In this document: piece by piece, positions 8,486 to 20,556 of the stretch
How the letters are laid out: every line of letters starts with the position of its first letter
Position numbering within the stretch: position 1 is the first letter of the stretch
Origin: Staphylococcus lloydii
GTDB lineage: Bacteria > Bacillota > Bacilli > Staphylococcales > Staphylococcaceae
Assembly: GCF_015775975.1 (NCBI RefSeq)
Contig: NZ_CP064056.1
Coordinates: 124,001 to 188,000, forward strand
Reading direction: 5' to 3'
DNA: 64,000 nucleotides
The notes under the pieces: generated by a model
Databases searched by the model: none
What the model saw: only the letters and a program-made list of their open reading frames with translations
What the model was told of the DNA's origin: nothing
Translations under genes and position numbers: made by a program

Positions 8486-10150
8486 ATGGCTGACAAACAA
8501 TATACTGCAGCAGATATGGTAATTGATACTTTAAAAAATAATGGGGTGGACTACGTATTTGGTATCCCTGGTGCTAAAATAGACTATTTATTTAATGCAC
8601 TTGAAGATGACGGTCCAGAATTAATCGTCACTAGACATGAACAAAACGCAGCAATGATGGCACAAGGTATTGGTCGTTTAACAGGTAAACCAGGTGTTGC
8701 CTTAGTTACAAGTGGCCCAGGGGTAAGTAATTTAACTACTGGACTTTTAACAGCAACTTCAGAGGGAGATCCTGTATTAGCGTTAGGTGGACAAGTTAAA
8801 CGTAACGATTTACTACGTCTAACTCACCAAAGTATTGATAATGCTGCATTATTAAAATCTTCAACAAAATATAGTGAAGAAGTTCAAGATCCGGAGTCAT
8901 TGTCTGAAGTTATGACTAATGCGATGAGAACAGCAACTTCAGGTAAAAATGGTGCAAGCTTTATCAGCATTCCACAAGATGTTATATCTTCACCTGTTGA
9001 GTCACAAGCAATTTCACTTTGCCAAAGACCTAATTTAGGTGTACCAAGCGAACAAGATGTAAATGAAGTGATTGAAGCGATTAAAAATGCACAATTCCCA
9101 GTATTATTAGCTGGTATGAGAAGTTCAAGCGCAGATGAAACGAAAGCAATTCGTAAATTAGTTGAAAAAACAAACTTACCTGTAGTGGAAACATTCCAAG
9201 GTGCGGGCGTTATTAGTCGTGAACTAGAAAGTCATTTCTTTGGTCGTGTCGGTCTATTCCGTAACCAAGTAGGTGACGAATTACTAAGAAAAAGTGATTT
9301 AGTTGTAACGATTGGTTATGATCCAATTGAATACGAAGCGAGCAATTGGAACAAAGAATTAGATACAAAAATTATTAATGTTGATGAAGTTCAAGCTGAA
9401 ATAACAAATCATATGCAACCAGCAAAAGAATTAATCGGAAATATTGCTGGTACAATTGAACTTATTTCTGAAAAAGTTAACGAACCATTTATCACTCAAG
9501 AACATTTAGATGAATTAGAAACATTAAGAGAACATATAATAGAAACTACTGGTATTAAAGCAACGCATGAAGATGGCGTATTGCATCCACTAGAAATTAT
9601 TGAATCAATGCAAAAAGTATTAACAGATGACACAACTGTCACTGTAGACGTAGGTAGTCATTATATTTGGATGGCGCGCAAATTTAGAAGTTATAATCCA
9701 AGACACTTACTATTCAGTAATGGTATGCAAACATTGGGTGTGGCATTACCATGGGCCATTTCAGCTGCGTTAGTACGTCCGAACACACAAGTTGTGTCAG
9801 TAGCAGGTGATGGAGGTTTCCTATTTTCTGCACAAGATCTAGAAACAGCAGTGCGCAAAAACTTAAATATCATCCAATTGATTTGGAATGATGGTAAATA
9901 TAACATGGTTGAATTCCAAGAAGAAATGAAATATGAACGTAGTGCTGGTGTGGACTTTGGTTCAGTAGACTATGTTAAATATGCTGAATCATTCGGTGCT
10001 AAAGGACTACGTGTTACAAACCAAGAAGAATTAGAAGCGGCGATTAAAGAGGGATATGAAACTGAAGGACCAGTATTGATTGATATCCCAGTTAATTACA
10101 AAGATAACGTTAAACTTTCTACAAATATGTTACCTGATGCATTTAACTAA
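8486..10150 (+). CDS. alsS: Acetolactate synthase, catabolic (copy 1)
   Basis: This 554-residue thiamine-diphosphate enzyme condenses two pyruvates to 2-acetolactate and CO2, the first step of the acetoin/butanediol branch. The N-terminal TPP domain carries the catalytic glutamate in [12 protein letters not shown] (about residue 52). The C-terminal TPP motif starts GDGGFLFS and ends in the NDGKYN part. There is no regulatory small subunit nearby, as expected for the FAD-independent catabolic AlsS/BudB type. It is followed by alsD (57 nt after the stop to the preferred start) and lctP, forming a pyruvate-overflow operon. A close paralogue sits at 45782-47446. Most residues are the same in both, with conservative changes such as Q/N and A/S near the N-terminus. 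Confidence 0.95.
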   Translation: MADKQYTAADMVIDTLKNNGVDYVFGIPGAKIDYLFNALEDDGPELIVTRHEQNAAMMAQGIGRLTGKPGVALVTSGPGVSNLTTGLLTATSEGDPVLALGGQVKRNDLLRLTHQSIDNAALLKSSTKYSEEVQDPESLSEVMTNAMRTATSGKNGASFISIPQDVISSPVESQAISLCQRPNLGVPSEQDVNEVIEAIKNAQFPVLLAGMRSSSADETKAIRKLVEKTNLPVVETFQGAGVISRELESHFFGRVGLFRNQVGDELLRKSDLVVTIGYDPIEYEASNWNKELDTKIINVDEVQAEITNHMQPAKELIGNIAGTIELISEKVNEPFITQEHLDELETLREHIIETTGIKATHEDGVLHPLEIIESMQKVLTDDTTVTVDVGSHYIWMARKFRSYNPRHLLFSNGMQTLGVALPWAISAALVRPNTQVVSVAGDGGFLFSAQDLETAVRKNLNIIQLIWNDGKYNMVEFQEEMKYERSAGVDFGSVDYVKYAESFGAKGLRVTNQEELEAAIKEGYETEGPVLIDIPVNYKDNVKLSTNMLPDAFN

Positions 10151-10207
10151 TATGGAATCACACGGGAAAAATGATTAATAATTTTCAAAATAGGAGTGAA
10201 TGAAGTT

Positions 10208-10912
10208 ATGACTAACATACTATATCAACACGGCACACTAGGTTCATTGATGGCAGGCCTTTTACAAGGTACTGCTTCAATCGATGATTTATTAAAACAT
10301 GGAGACATTGGTATTGCTACTTTAACAGGGTCAGATGGTGAAGTAATCATCGTTGATGGTAAAGCTTATCATGCTAATGAACACAAAGAATTTGTTGAAT
10401 TAAAAGGTGACGAACTATCTCCATATGCAACTGTATCAAAATTTACACCTGATAAAACATATAGCACGAGTAATAAATCTTCATCAGAAGTTTATGATGA
10501 AGTTAAAGAAAAAATGTTAAGCGAAAATTTATTCTCTGCCGTTAAAATTTCAGGTACATTTAAAAAAATGCATGTGCGTATGATGCCAGGACAAGAACCA
10601 CCATATACAAGACTTATTAATTCAGCGAATAGACAGCCTGAACAAATAGAAGAAAATATTAGAGGCTCAATTGTAGGTTTCTTTACGCCAGAATTGTTCC
10701 ATGGTATTGGTTCAGCAGGATTCCACGTACATTTTGCTAATGATGACCGTAATTTCGGTGGACATGTATTAGATTTTGAAGTATCTGATGTTACTGTGGA
10801 AATTCAGAACTTTGAAACGTTCGAACAACATTTTGCAGTTAATGATGAAGCATTTACAAATACTGAAATTGACTATAAAGATATTGCCAATGAAATCAGA
10901 GAGGCTGAATAA
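10208..10912 (+). CDS. alsD: Alpha-acetolactate decarboxylase (copy 1)
   Basis: This 234-residue cytosolic zinc enzyme converts 2-acetolactate to acetoin. The family core FHGIGSAGFHVHFANDDRN with GGHVLDFE supplies the metal-binding histidines (FHVHF and GGHV), and RMMPGQEPPY is also conserved. Start choice: the ATG at 10208 begins MTNILYQHGTLG, which aligns exactly with the second copy. The in-frame GTG at 10196 overlaps the GGAG SD (10193-10196) and is rejected. It is co-transcribed with alsS upstream and lctP, which begins 17 nt after its stop. Removing acidic pyruvate as neutral acetoin is the expected role during overflow metabolism. Confidence 0.94.
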   Translation: MTNILYQHGTLGSLMAGLLQGTASIDDLLKHGDIGIATLTGSDGEVIIVDGKAYHANEHKEFVELKGDELSPYATVSKFTPDKTYSTSNKSSSEVYDEVKEKMLSENLFSAVKISGTFKKMHVRMMPGQEPPYTRLINSANRQPEQIEENIRGSIVGFFTPELFHGIGSAGFHVHFANDDRNFGGHVLDFEVSDVTVEIQNFETFEQHFAVNDEAFTNTEIDYKDIANEIREAE

Positions 10913-10929
10913 AGGAGAAGCGAGTATAT

Positions 10930-12534
10930 ATGTTAGTTGAAAGCTTTAACCCATTTAATAATTTGTTACTTTCTAGTATTGTAGCCGCAATTCCAATCAT
11001 AGTATTTTTATTATGTTTGACTGTATTTAAAATGAAAGGTATATATGCCGCAATTACTACATTAGTTGTCACAATTATTGTTGCGATGGCATTTTTCAAA
11101 TTACCAGGAAGCATTGCAGGTGGTGCGACTTTAGAAGGCTTCTATCAAGGCATCATACCGATTGGCTTTATTGTAATCATGGCGGTTTGGTTATATAAAA
11201 TCGCTACAGAGACTGGTCAATTTGGTATTGTCCAAGACAGTATTGCAAGTGTGTCACGAGACCAACGTATTCAATTATTATTGATTGGTTTTGTCTTTAA
11301 TGGATTTTTAGAAGGTGCTGCAGGATTTGGTGTACCTATTGCCATTTGTGCGGTTCTATTAACACAATTAGGTTTCAAACCATTGCAAGCTGCAATGTAT
11401 TGTTTAGTCGCTAATGCAGCAGCAGGTGCATATGGCGCGGTAGGTATACCCATCGCCATTGTAGACACATTGAATTTATCAGGTGATGTAACATCATCTC
11501 AAGTAGCATTAATTGGTAACTTAACGTTAGGATTTATTAGTTTTGTTGTACCATTTTTATTAATGTACATCATGGATGGCTTTAAAGGTGTGAAAGAAAC
11601 ATTCCCGGCTACTTTAGTTGTGGCAGTTACTTTCACAGTTTTACAAGTGCTTATTGCTGCTTTTGCTGGCCCAGAATTAGCCGATATTATCCCGGGTCTG
11701 GCAGCCATGATTGCATTAGCATTATTCTCTAGAAAATGGCAACCTAAAAATATTTTCAGATTTAATAAAGATGAAAAAGCTGATACTACGCCTAAACATT
11801 CTATTGGAAGCATCACTTATGCATGGAGTCCGTTTATCATTTTAACTATTGTAGTAATGATTTGGAGCTTACCAGCATTTAAAGGGTTATTTGAAAAAGG
11901 TGGTGCCTTAAGTGCGCTCGTTGTGAACTTTGATGTGCCGGGTACGATGAACAACGTTACGCATCAACCGAACGAACTAACATTTAATTTCTTTGCGCAA
12001 ACAGGAACAGCCATTTTAATTACAGCATTGATTACGATTATCCTTGCGAAAAACATAAGTTTTAAAACGGCTGGTCGTTTACTAGGCCTTACGGTTAAAG
12101 AACTATGGATTTCAGTGATAACAATTTGCTTTATTTTAGCAGTGTCAAAAATCACAACATATGGTGGACTTAGTAACGCAATGGGACAAGGCATATCTAA
12201 AACTGGTGCTGTATTCCCATTATTATCTCCGTTACTAGGCTGGATTGGTGTATTTATGACGGGATCAGTCGTAAATAATAATTCACTGTTTGCACCTATT
12301 CAAGCATCTGTTGCCGAACAACTTGGCACAAAAGGATCATTACTTGTGGCAGCAAACGTTGCTGGTGGTGTCACAGCGAAGATTGTATCACCACAATCTA
12401 TAGCAATCGCTACAGCAGCTGTAAATAAAGTAGGTAAAGAATCGGAATTGATGAAAATGGCGATGCGTTTCAGTATTGGATTATTGATTTTAGTATGTAT
12501 TTGGACATTTATTTGTAGTTTATTCATCTCATAA
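10930..12534 (+). CDS. lctP: L-lactate permease (LctP family)
   Basis: This 534-residue polytopic carrier of the lactate permease (LldP/LctP) family co-transports lactate with protons. Visible family segments are FLEGAAGFGVPIAICAVLL, the ANAAAGAYGAVGIPIAI loop and the C-terminal SVVNNNSLFAPIQ and ANVAGGVTAKIVSPQSIAIA. About 12-14 hydrophobic helices are evident. AAAGGAG (10912-10918) lies 11 nt ahead of the ATG. It is the third gene of the alsS-alsD-lctP set, so lactate exchange and acetoin production are probably expressed together. The second als locus lacks a permease gene. Confidence 0.93.
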   Translation: MLVESFNPFNNLLLSSIVAAIPIIVFLLCLTVFKMKGIYAAITTLVVTIIVAMAFFKLPGSIAGGATLEGFYQGIIPIGFIVIMAVWLYKIATETGQFGIVQDSIASVSRDQRIQLLLIGFVFNGFLEGAAGFGVPIAICAVLLTQLGFKPLQAAMYCLVANAAAGAYGAVGIPIAIVDTLNLSGDVTSSQVALIGNLTLGFISFVVPFLLMYIMDGFKGVKETFPATLVVAVTFTVLQVLIAAFAGPELADIIPGLAAMIALALFSRKWQPKNIFRFNKDEKADTTPKHSIGSITYAWSPFIILTIVVMIWSLPAFKGLFEKGGALSALVVNFDVPGTMNNVTHQPNELTFNFFAQTGTAILITALITIILAKNISFKTAGRLLGLTVKELWISVITICFILAVSKITTYGGLSNAMGQGISKTGAVFPLLSPLLGWIGVFMTGSVVNNNSLFAPIQASVAEQLGTKGSLLVAANVAGGVTAKIVSPQSIAIATAAVNKVGKESELMKMAMRFSIGLLILVCIWTFICSLFIS

Positions 12535-12817
12535 ATGAGTTTGATTAATAATATTTAATGGTTCATTTTTGAAATAAATACAACTCGCAGGTCCCTTTTC
12601 GTAATATGAATTGCGTCAAAATAAAGGTATTAAGTGTTTAACGTGAAACATTTTTGAAGGATATGTTGAAATGACACTTTTAGTTGTTTAGCCTTATGAA
12701 TCAATGGGCAAGACTAGTTTCTAAACGATGGGTCCTCGAGCCAGTCAAACTATTCGTAGTACTTCGTAAGTAGACGATAGCTTGATTCATAAAACCCAAT
12801 CATCCTAAATATTTATA
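12535..12817. other. Intergenic region between lctP and blaZ with structured element
   Basis: It contains an isolated 16-bp near-palindrome TGTTTAACGTGAAACA at 12635-12650 (two mismatching positions). A nested hairpin element at 12694-12792 is listed separately. No reading frame of note. Confidence 0.5.
12694..12792. other. Nested stem-loop element, candidate structured RNA or repeat
   Basis: The outer perfect stem TTATGAATCAA (12694-12704) pairs with TTGATTCATAA (12782-12792). Inside it CTATTCGT pairs with ACGATAG, allowing one bulge, and encloses TACTT-CGT-AAGTA. The base composition is less AT-rich than the surroundings (CTCGAG, GGGTCC). There is no T-run directly after it, so it is not a simple terminator. 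I do not recognise it as a known riboswitch or sRNA. Confidence 0.45.
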
Positions 12818-12822
12818 AATAA

Positions 12823-12855
12823 GCCCAACACCATTCAGGTGTTGGGCATTATTTT

Positions 12856-12857
<2 letters not shown>
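12823..12857. terminator. Bidirectional terminator between lctP and blaZ
   Basis: The stem GCCCAACACC / GGTGTTGGGC (12823-12832, 12838-12847) is followed by ATTATTTTTTATT on the plus strand and an A/T-rich tract on the other. It would end the als-lct transcript and the leftward beta-lactamase transcript. Confidence 0.88.
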
Positions 12858-14082
<1,225 letters not shown>

Positions 14083-15099
14083 TTGGGGACCTTATTTAGT
14101 CTTATTACTTTTATATTACTATTAGTCCTGACTGCATTTTTCGTAGCGACGGAATTTGCTATTGTCAAAGTTAGAGCAACTAGAATCGATCAATTGTCAA
14201 AAGCAGGAAATAATAAAGCTGTGGCGGCTAAGAAAGTGGTTAATCAATTAGATGAATATTTAGCGGCTTGTCAATTAGGTATTACTATCACAGCGTTAGG
14301 TATTGGTATGGTGGGTGAATCAACATTTGAATTTATGCTTCATCCATTATTCAGTAGTGTGGGTGTGCCTGATTCTTGGATATATCCATTTACTATTGCT
14401 AGTGCATTTGTAATTGCGACATTTTTACATGTAGTAGTTGGAGAAATGGCACCGAAGACAATCGCGATACAAAAGGCAGAAGCTACCACATTGCTATTCG
14501 CCAAACCAATCATCTTTTTCTATAGGCTGATGTATCCATTTATCTATATTTTAAATGGTGCAGCACGCATTATTTTGAAGATGTTCCGTATGAAACCTGC
14601 GAAAGAAAGTGAAGTCTTTCACTCTGAAGAAGAGTTAAAGCAATTAATTCGTGACAGTCACGAAGGTGGCGAGATTAATGAGAGTGAGCTTCATCATATT
14701 AACCAAGCTTTCAAATTTGATAATTTAGTCGCAAAAGATGTAATGATTGAAAAACCGTATGTAAAGACGCTTGATATTAACACACATTTTGAAGAAGCAA
14801 TTCAAAAAATAAAAATAAATGCTTTTACAAGATATCCCGTAATGAAGAATAATGAAATAGTAGGATTTATTCATTCTAAATCATTGTTTAACGTGGAACA
14901 GCCTACTTCCCTAGAAGATTTTGTTAATCCAATTGTTAATATCAAAGTGGAAACACCATTGAAACATATTTTAGAACAAATGAAGAAGAAAAAAATTCAT
15001 ATCGCTGCAGTTTATGATGCTTCGGAATTCAAAGGTATTATTACATTAGAAAATATTCTTGAAGAAATAGTTGGCGATATTGAAGATGAGTATAATTAA
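14083..15099 (+). CDS. CNNM/CorC (hemolysin C) family membrane protein with CBS pair
   Basis: This 338-residue protein has an N-terminal DUF21/CNNM transmembrane domain (residues about 1-185, four hydrophobic segments). It carries the VVGEMAPKTIAIQKAE motif, and then two CBS motifs (about 205-330; MIEKPYVKTLDI and HIAAVYDASEFKGIITLENILEEIVGDI). Family members are implicated in magnesium or cobalt efflux. It ends right after the CBS pair and lacks the C-terminal CorC/HlyC domain found in roughly 430-residue relatives, so it is the short form. It starts with TTG (14083) 6 nt after GGAGGAAA. The gene is monocistronic, with a terminator at 15141-15173. Confidence 0.85.
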   Translation: MGTLFSLITFILLLVLTAFFVATEFAIVKVRATRIDQLSKAGNNKAVAAKKVVNQLDEYLAACQLGITITALGIGMVGESTFEFMLHPLFSSVGVPDSWIYPFTIASAFVIATFLHVVVGEMAPKTIAIQKAEATTLLFAKPIIFFYRLMYPFIYILNGAARIILKMFRMKPAKESEVFHSEEELKQLIRDSHEGGEINESELHHINQAFKFDNLVAKDVMIEKPYVKTLDINTHFEEAIQKIKINAFTRYPVMKNNEIVGFIHSKSLFNVEQPTSLEDFVNPIVNIKVETPLKHILEQMKKKKIHIAAVYDASEFKGIITLENILEEIVGDIEDEYN

Positions 15100-15140
15100 C
15101 ATGAATTTAGTTTTATATAATTATTAATATAACTTTTAGC

Positions 15141-15173
15141 CTCGCCATCTAGATTTAGATGGTGAGGTTTATT
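15141..15173 (+). terminator. Rho-independent terminator
   Basis: The stem CCTCGCCATCTA / TAGATGGTGAGG is followed by TTTATTTTG. Confidence 0.88.
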
Positions 15174-15481
15174 TTGTTATTTTTGAAATATTTAACATAG
15201 ATAAATCTTATTTGAAAACTACTTACAAAACACACCATAACTTTATTACTTATTTTAAAATCCATGAGTTATATCGTGTTCCTCTATTAAGGCTCCCCGC
15301 ACACTTCCTTCTATATATAAATTCCTTTCCGGATAAGCCAACATTCGATACAATTATACGTGATAATTCTTGATATAATGATAAGTATGATTTATTCATG
15401 TATATGTCTAAGAATGAATATGCTCAATATATTTTAGCTATTAATATAAATAGCTCTATAAAAAAATGATAAGGATACGTT
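15174..15481. promoter_or_regulatory. lytS upstream region
   Basis: About 300 nt with no gene. A TATAAT hexamer sits in TTGATATAATGATAAG near 15372-15387, a plausible promoter for lytSR. The SD (AAGGATA) of lytS is weak. No structured element recognised. Confidence 0.3.
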
Positions 15482-17233
15482 ATGTTAAATTTATTTATAC
15501 TTCTACTTGAACGCGTAGGCTTAATCATACTGATTGCCTATATTTTAATGAACATTAATCATTTTAAAACAATGATGAACGAGCGTGACAAGCGACGTTC
15601 ACAATGGCAATTAATTATTATTTTTGGTTGTTTTTCTATGATTTCAAACTTCACAGGTATACAAATACGTGGTGATGAAATTATTAATGGCACGGTTTAT
15701 AACCATCTTGGTCCTGATGCATCTTTAGCCAATACACGTGTATTGACTATCGGTGTTTCTGGGCTTATCGGTGGGCCGTTTGTAGCAATGGCGGTTGCTT
15801 TAATTTCAGGTATCTATCGTGTTTACATTGGTGGGGCAGACGCATATATCTATTTAATTTCTTCTATTATAATAGCGATTGTTTCTGGTTACTTTGGTCA
15901 TAAGGCCATGCGTGCTAACCGTTATCCTACGATTGTAAAAGGTGCTTTAATTGGAGGCACTACTGAAATTATTCAAATGCTGTGTATTCTCGCTTTTTCA
16001 AATAATACGGAACATGCTTGGACATTAGTTAAACTCATAGCTATTCCAATGATTTCTATCAATTCTATCGGCACTGCCATATTCTTATCTATTATTTTAT
16101 CTACAATTAAACAAGAAGAAAAAACACGAGCGATACAAACGCATGATGTATTACAACTTGCTAATCAAACGTTGCCTTATTTCCGTTCTGGTTTGAATGA
16201 GCAATCAGCGAAAAAAGCTGCTGAGATTATTCTTGATTTAATGCGTGTGTCTGCAGTTGCTATTACTAATCGTAAAGATATTTTGACCCATGTAGGCGTA
16301 GCAAGCGACCATCATGTGGCTCAAAAAGCCATTATTACTAATTTATCTAAACGCGCCATTCAATCTGGCACTTTAAAAGAAGCATATTCTAGCGAAGACA
16401 TCGGTTGTAATCATCCAGGTTGTCCTTTAGAAGCGGCTATTGTTGTACCTTTACGGGTGAAAAATGATGTAGTAGGCACTTTGAAATTATATTTTACAAA
16501 CAAATATGATGTGAACTTTTCAGACAAACAGTTAGCAACGGGACTTGCAGAAATCTTTTCCAGTCAACTTGAATTAGGCCAAGCGGAAGCGCAAAGTGCA
16601 TTAATTCGAGATGCCGAGATTAAATCACTACAAGCACAAGTTAATCCGCATTTCTTCTTTAACGCAATTAATACTATTTCAGCATTAGTACGCATTGATA
16701 GTGAAAAAGCACGTGGATTACTTTTACAATTGAGTCAATTTTTCCGATCAAATCTGCAAGGCGCGCGCAACAACACCATTTCTTTAGAAAAGGAACTGCA
16801 ACAAGTTGAGTCTTATCTATCTTTAGAGCAGGCACGCTATCCAGACCGTTTTAATGTATCTTTTGATATTGATGAAACTTGTTATGGTGCTCTTGTACCA
16901 CCTTTTGCTATACAAATACTTGTTGAGAATGCCATCAAACATGCTTTTAAAAACAGAAAATATAATAACGAAATTATTGTTAAAGCACACAAAGCTCAAA
17001 CTGGCTTAGTTATTTCTGTAACTGACAATGGCCACGGCATTCCTACTGAAAAACTTGATAAAATTGGCAAAACCAGTGTTTATTCGGAATCTGGTACTGG
17101 TAGCGCACTCGAAAACTTAAATCACAGATTAGAAGGATTGTTTGGTTATGATGCAAGTCTTCAAATTCAATCTAATCAACACGGTACAACTGTGAGTTGC
17201 ACAATTCCGTATCATAATATAGAGGAGGAATAA
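15482..17233 (+). CDS. lytS: Sensor histidine kinase LytS
   Basis: This 583-residue membrane kinase has an N-terminal 5TM-5TMR_LYT receptor domain (residues about 1-205, with NxxG-rich segments such as [15 protein letters not shown]). A GAF-like domain (about 230-365) follows. Next comes a His_kinase dimerisation box with phospho-acceptor H390 in [13 protein letters not shown], and a C-terminal HATPase (N-box [12 protein letters not shown]-box DNGHGIP). In staphylococci LytS senses membrane-potential or pyruvate/overflow signals and activates LytR, which induces lrgAB. lytR follows after 2 nt and lrgAB lies 120 nt beyond lytR, the conserved order. Confidence 0.94.
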   Translation: MLNLFILLLERVGLIILIAYILMNINHFKTMMNERDKRRSQWQLIIIFGCFSMISNFTGIQIRGDEIINGTVYNHLGPDASLANTRVLTIGVSGLIGGPFVAMAVALISGIYRVYIGGADAYIYLISSIIIAIVSGYFGHKAMRANRYPTIVKGALIGGTTEIIQMLCILAFSNNTEHAWTLVKLIAIPMISINSIGTAIFLSIILSTIKQEEKTRAIQTHDVLQLANQTLPYFRSGLNEQSAKKAAEIILDLMRVSAVAITNRKDILTHVGVASDHHVAQKAIITNLSKRAIQSGTLKEAYSSEDIGCNHPGCPLEAAIVVPLRVKNDVVGTLKLYFTNKYDVNFSDKQLATGLAEIFSSQLELGQAEAQSALIRDAEIKSLQAQVNPHFFFNAINTISALVRIDSEKARGLLLQLSQFFRSNLQGARNNTISLEKELQQVESYLSLEQARYPDRFNVSFDIDETCYGALVPPFAIQILVENAIKHAFKNRKYNNEIIVKAHKAQTGLVISVTDNGHGIPTEKLDKIGKTSVYSESGTGSALENLNHRLEGLFGYDASLQIQSNQHGTTVSCTIPYHNIEEE

Positions 17234-17235
17234 AT

Positions 17236-18003
17236 TTGAAATCAATAATTGTAGATGACGAACCTTTAGCACGTAATGAACTCCATTATTTACTAAATCA
17301 AATTCGTCACTTTGACAAAATTGATGAAGCTGAAAATGTTTCTGAGACATTAGAATTGTTACTTTACGATGATTACGATGTTATATTTCTTGATATTAAT
17401 TTGATGGATGAAAGTGGCTTGGACCTTGCAAATAAAATAAAGAAAATGAAACACGCGCCTTTTATCGTTTTTGCGACAGCACATGATACATTTGCTGTTA
17501 AAGCTTTTGAATTAGATGCCATTGATTATATTCTTAAGCCCTTTGAACAACAACGTATTGCGCAGGCAGTTCATAAAGTGGAGCTTGCCATGGGTCACAC
17601 TAGCGAACAAGATAATGATATTGATTTAACAGCTTCAATAAGTAGTGAAAGTAGTCATGAAGATGCTAGAGCAAGAAAAGTTTTACCTATAGAGGTAGAT
17701 GAACGCATTCATATCATTAATTTAAATGATATTATTGCATTTTCGGTGAATAATGGCATTACTACCATCAATACAACACTTGGAGATTTTGAAACGTCAG
17801 AACCGTTGAGTCATTACGAGAAGAAAATTGAAACAGAAAAATTTATGCGTATTCATCGGGCGACTTTAATTAATAAAGCACATATACAAACAATTGAGCA
17901 TTGGTTTAATTACACATATCAACTTACAATGACCAACCAATTAAAATTCCAAGTTAGCCGTTCGTATATGAAGACGTTTAAACAGATGATGGGATTATCT
18001 TGA
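17236..18003 (+). CDS. lytR: Response regulator LytR (LytTR type)
   Basis: This 255-residue transcription factor has a receiver domain with acidic pocket D7/D8, phospho-acceptor D53 (VIFLDINL) and K101 (ILKPFE). A LytTR DNA-binding domain lies at about residues 150-252 ([30 protein letters not shown]). Translation starts at TTG 17236 behind GAGGAGG and is coupled to lytS. It activates the downstream lrgAB operon when phosphorylated by LytS. Confidence 0.93.
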   Translation: MKSIIVDDEPLARNELHYLLNQIRHFDKIDEAENVSETLELLLYDDYDVIFLDINLMDESGLDLANKIKKMKHAPFIVFATAHDTFAVKAFELDAIDYILKPFEQQRIAQAVHKVELAMGHTSEQDNDIDLTASISSESSHEDARARKVLPIEVDERIHIINLNDIIAFSVNNGITTINTTLGDFETSEPLSHYEKKIETEKFMRIHRATLINKAHIQTIEHWFNYTYQLTMTNQLKFQVSRSYMKTFKQMMGLS

Positions 18004-18123
18004 TAGTCACATTTCAATTAATGCATTTCAGCTCCAACGTGTCGTAAGTCACATTAAAATCACACTATGGAAATCGCTTTCATTTTATAATTAACTCAAG
18101 ATCAATTTGGGAGGCAATTTAAA

Positions 18124-18567
18124 ATGGAAGCAGAAAATAAACAACATAAAACAGAAAGTAAAAGTTCTAAAACTTATAACTTTTTCCATCAAGCGCTTGT
18201 TATAGCTATCGTTATGTTTATTTCAAATATTATCGAAAGTTTTATGCCAGTACCAATGCCAGCTTCAGTAATTGGACTCGTCCTATTATTCATCGCTTTA
18301 TGCACTGGTATTGTTAAACTAGGTGAAGTTGAAAAGGTCGGTACAACATTAACTAATAATATTGGTTTCTTATTCGTACCCGCAGGTGTCTCGGTCATTA
18401 ATTCATTAGGGGTGTTAAGCACTAGCCCAATCCTAATTATATTATTAATTATCATTTCAACATTGCTCTTGTTGTTATGTACAGGATTTTTATCTCAGAT
18501 GATTATTACGAAATCATTTATTCCGAAAAAATCAAAACATAAAAAATTGGCGGAGGATAAATTATGA
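18124..18567 (+). CDS. lrgA: Antiholin-like protein LrgA
   Basis: This 147-residue CidA/LrgA family membrane protein has four hydrophobic helices and the conserved segments [16 protein letters not shown] and [13 protein letters not shown]. LrgA/B were named for countering murein hydrolase activity and more recently shown to act in pyruvate uptake in relatives. The charged N-terminal tail (about 25 residues) and Lys-rich C-terminus are usual. GGGAGG precedes the ATG. It overlaps lrgB by 4 nt (ATGA) and follows its regulators lytSR. Confidence 0.93.
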   Translation: MEAENKQHKTESKSSKTYNFFHQALVIAIVMFISNIIESFMPVPMPASVIGLVLLFIALCTGIVKLGEVEKVGTTLTNNIGFLFVPAGVSVINSLGVLSTSPILIILLIIISTLLLLLCTGFLSQMIITKSFIPKKSKHKKLAEDKL

Positions 18568-19265
18568 TTGAACATTTAGCGATCAACACACCTTATTTTG
18601 GTATTCTTCTATCTTTAATACCTTTTATTATTGCAACGTTTTTATTTAAAAAAACAAATGGCTTTTTCTTATTCACACCATTATTCGTCAGTATGGTGGT
18701 CGGCATCGCCTTTTTAAAATTAACAGGTATTGACTATGCAAATTATAAAATTGGTGGAGATATCATCAATTTCTTCTTAGAACCAGCAACAATATGTTTC
18801 GCTATACCATTGTATAAACGTCGCGATGTCTTAAAAAAATATTGGAAACAAATAATAGGTGGCATTGCCTTAGGTACAACTGCTGCACTTGTTTGTATTT
18901 ACCTTATTGCAGAAGCATTCCAATTTTCTAATGGCATCATAGCGTCTATGTTACCTCAAGGTGCAACAACGGCCATCGCATTACCCGTATCAGCAGATAT
19001 AGGTGGTATCAAAGAATTAACATCACTAGCGGTTATTCTAAATGGTGTTATTATATATGCATTAGGATCTAAATTGATTAAATTATTTAATATAACAAAC
19101 CCAATTGCACGTGGTTTAGCACTTGGAACGAGTGGCCATTCATTAGGTGTTTCATCTGCACAGGAATTTGGTGAAACAGAAGCCTCTATGGCATCAATTT
19201 CACTAGTCATTGTTGGTGTTATTGTTGTCGTCGTTGCGCCAATATTAGCTACAGTTTTATTATAA
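18564..19265 (+). CDS. lrgB: Antiholin-like protein LrgB
   Basis: This 233-residue LrgB/CidB family integral membrane protein is the partner of LrgA. Family features include [44 protein letters not shown] and [24 protein letters not shown]. It starts inside the lrgA stop codon, so translation is coupled. Its operon ends at a strong inverted repeat 30 nt downstream. Confidence 0.93.
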   Translation: MIEHLAINTPYFGILLSLIPFIIATFLFKKTNGFFLFTPLFVSMVVGIAFLKLTGIDYANYKIGGDIINFFLEPATICFAIPLYKRRDVLKKYWKQIIGGIALGTTAALVCIYLIAEAFQFSNGIIASMLPQGATTAIALPVSADIGGIKELTSLAVILNGVIIYALGSKLIKLFNITNPIARGLALGTSGHSLGVSSAQEFGETEASMASISLVIVGVIVVVVAPILATVLL

Positions 19266-19295
19266 AATGACTAAAATTAGCATTCAGAAAAAAAC

Positions 19296-19337
19296 AAAAC
19301 GCCTCATCTCCGATACAATTTCAGAGATGAGGCGTTT
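19296..19337. terminator. Bidirectional terminator between lrgB and the MFS gene
   Basis: The perfect stem AAACGCCTCATCTC / GAGATGAGGCGTTT has A- and T-rich flanks and serves the converging genes on both sides. Confidence 0.9.
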
Positions 19338-19359
19338 AATTTATTTCTATTTGAAATAT

Positions 19360-20556
19360 CTAATGACTCGCTTTAGGTAAACTTACTTTTCTGCCATGTA
19401 TAAAATGATAAATAAAGAAAGTAACGATTAATAGTATAGCCATTATAATGTACATATTTCCTAAACCAATATTACTAGTAAACAGTCCTAATATATAAGG
19501 ACCAAAGCCCAAACCTAAATCTAAACCAATAAAGAAGGTTGAAGTGGCACGGGCAATTTTTTCTTTCGGTACGACTTTAACAGATACCGATTGTGAAGTT
19601 GAAGTGATATTGCCGTAGCCTAAACCTAGTAATGCACCGCCAATTAATAACATCCAAGATGAATGTGAAAATGCAATGACTAAGAAACAGATAGCTTGAA
19701 ATATAATGCTAGTATAAATAACTACATTTTCATTTCTAGCGTCCATTAATCTACCGCAAACGGGTCTTGAAAAAATTGAAACAATTGCATACACAATGAA
19801 AAAGTAACTAGAAGCTACAATTAAATCTCTCTCTAGTGCAAAATCTTTAATATAATTAAGAATAGAAGAGTAAGAGAGACCTGCTATAAACACGATAATT
19901 GCGATCGGTACAGCTTCTTTTGCGATAAAGTCTGAAACTTTAAAACCTTTATCTTCTGCTGTTCTAGCTATTGTTTCGAATGGCACTTTTAAGATGATTG
20001 CTAAAATTAAAGAAATAAAACTTAAAACAAAATTAAGTCCAAAAATAACTTCTATTGAATATTGTTGCATTAATAATAAACCTAAAAATGGACCAATAGC
20101 TGCGCCAAGCACCATACTTAAACTGAAAAAGCTAATGCCTTCACCTTTTTTAGTTTCTGGCGTAATATATCCTGCTATTGAGCCAGTTGAAGTAGTACAT
20201 ACGCCAAATGAAAATCCATTAACGATTCTAACAATGATTAAAAATAATAAAGAAGATTCTACAAAATAAAAAATACTCGTAACTGTAAATAACACTGTGC
20301 CAATTAAGAGTACCTTTCTAGGGCCTAAACTATTGATATATTTTCCCATAACAAATCTACCGATAAGAGATCCTACTATAAATAAACCTGCTACAAGACC
20401 AGCCGAACTATCCGATGCATTAAATTGAGACTGTGCATATCCGGCAATTAATACTATAAGTAAATACATATTTAAATTAACCAAAAAGTTAACTATAAAG
20501 TTCATTGTGAAATTTTTGGTCCAAATCCGTTCCGTATCCATTCCACTATTTTCCAT
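19360..20556 (-). CDS. MFS transporter (12 TM, YfkF/sugar-efflux-like)
   Basis: This 398-residue major-facilitator protein has about 12 helices. The cytoplasmic loop 2-3 motif is present as GRFVMGKYINSLGPRKVLL (motif A, G-x-x-x-D/N-x-x-G-x-R). VNGFSFGVCTTSTGSIAGY and VLGAAIGPFLG (motif C-like) suggest an efflux carrier. It is divergent from a LysR-type gene 149 nt away, which probably controls it. AAAGGAAG lies ahead of the ATG. The substrate is unknown. Confidence 0.82.
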   Translation of the reverse strand: MENSGMDTERIWTKNFTMNFIVNFLVNLNMYLLIVLIAGYAQSQFNASDSSAGLVAGLFIVGSLIGRFVMGKYINSLGPRKVLLIGTVLFTVTSIFYFVESSLLFLIIVRIVNGFSFGVCTTSTGSIAGYITPETKKGEGISFFSLSMVLGAAIGPFLGLLLMQQYSIEVIFGLNFVLSFISLILAIILKVPFETIARTAEDKGFKVSDFIAKEAVPIAIIVFIAGLSYSSILNYIKDFALERDLIVASSYFFIVYAIVSIFSRPVCGRLMDARNENVVIYTSIIFQAICFLVIAFSHSSWMLLIGGALLGLGYGNITSTSQSVSVKVVPKEKIARATSTFFIGLDLGLGFGPYILGLFTSNIGLGNMYIIMAILLIVTFFIYHFIHGRKVSLPKASH

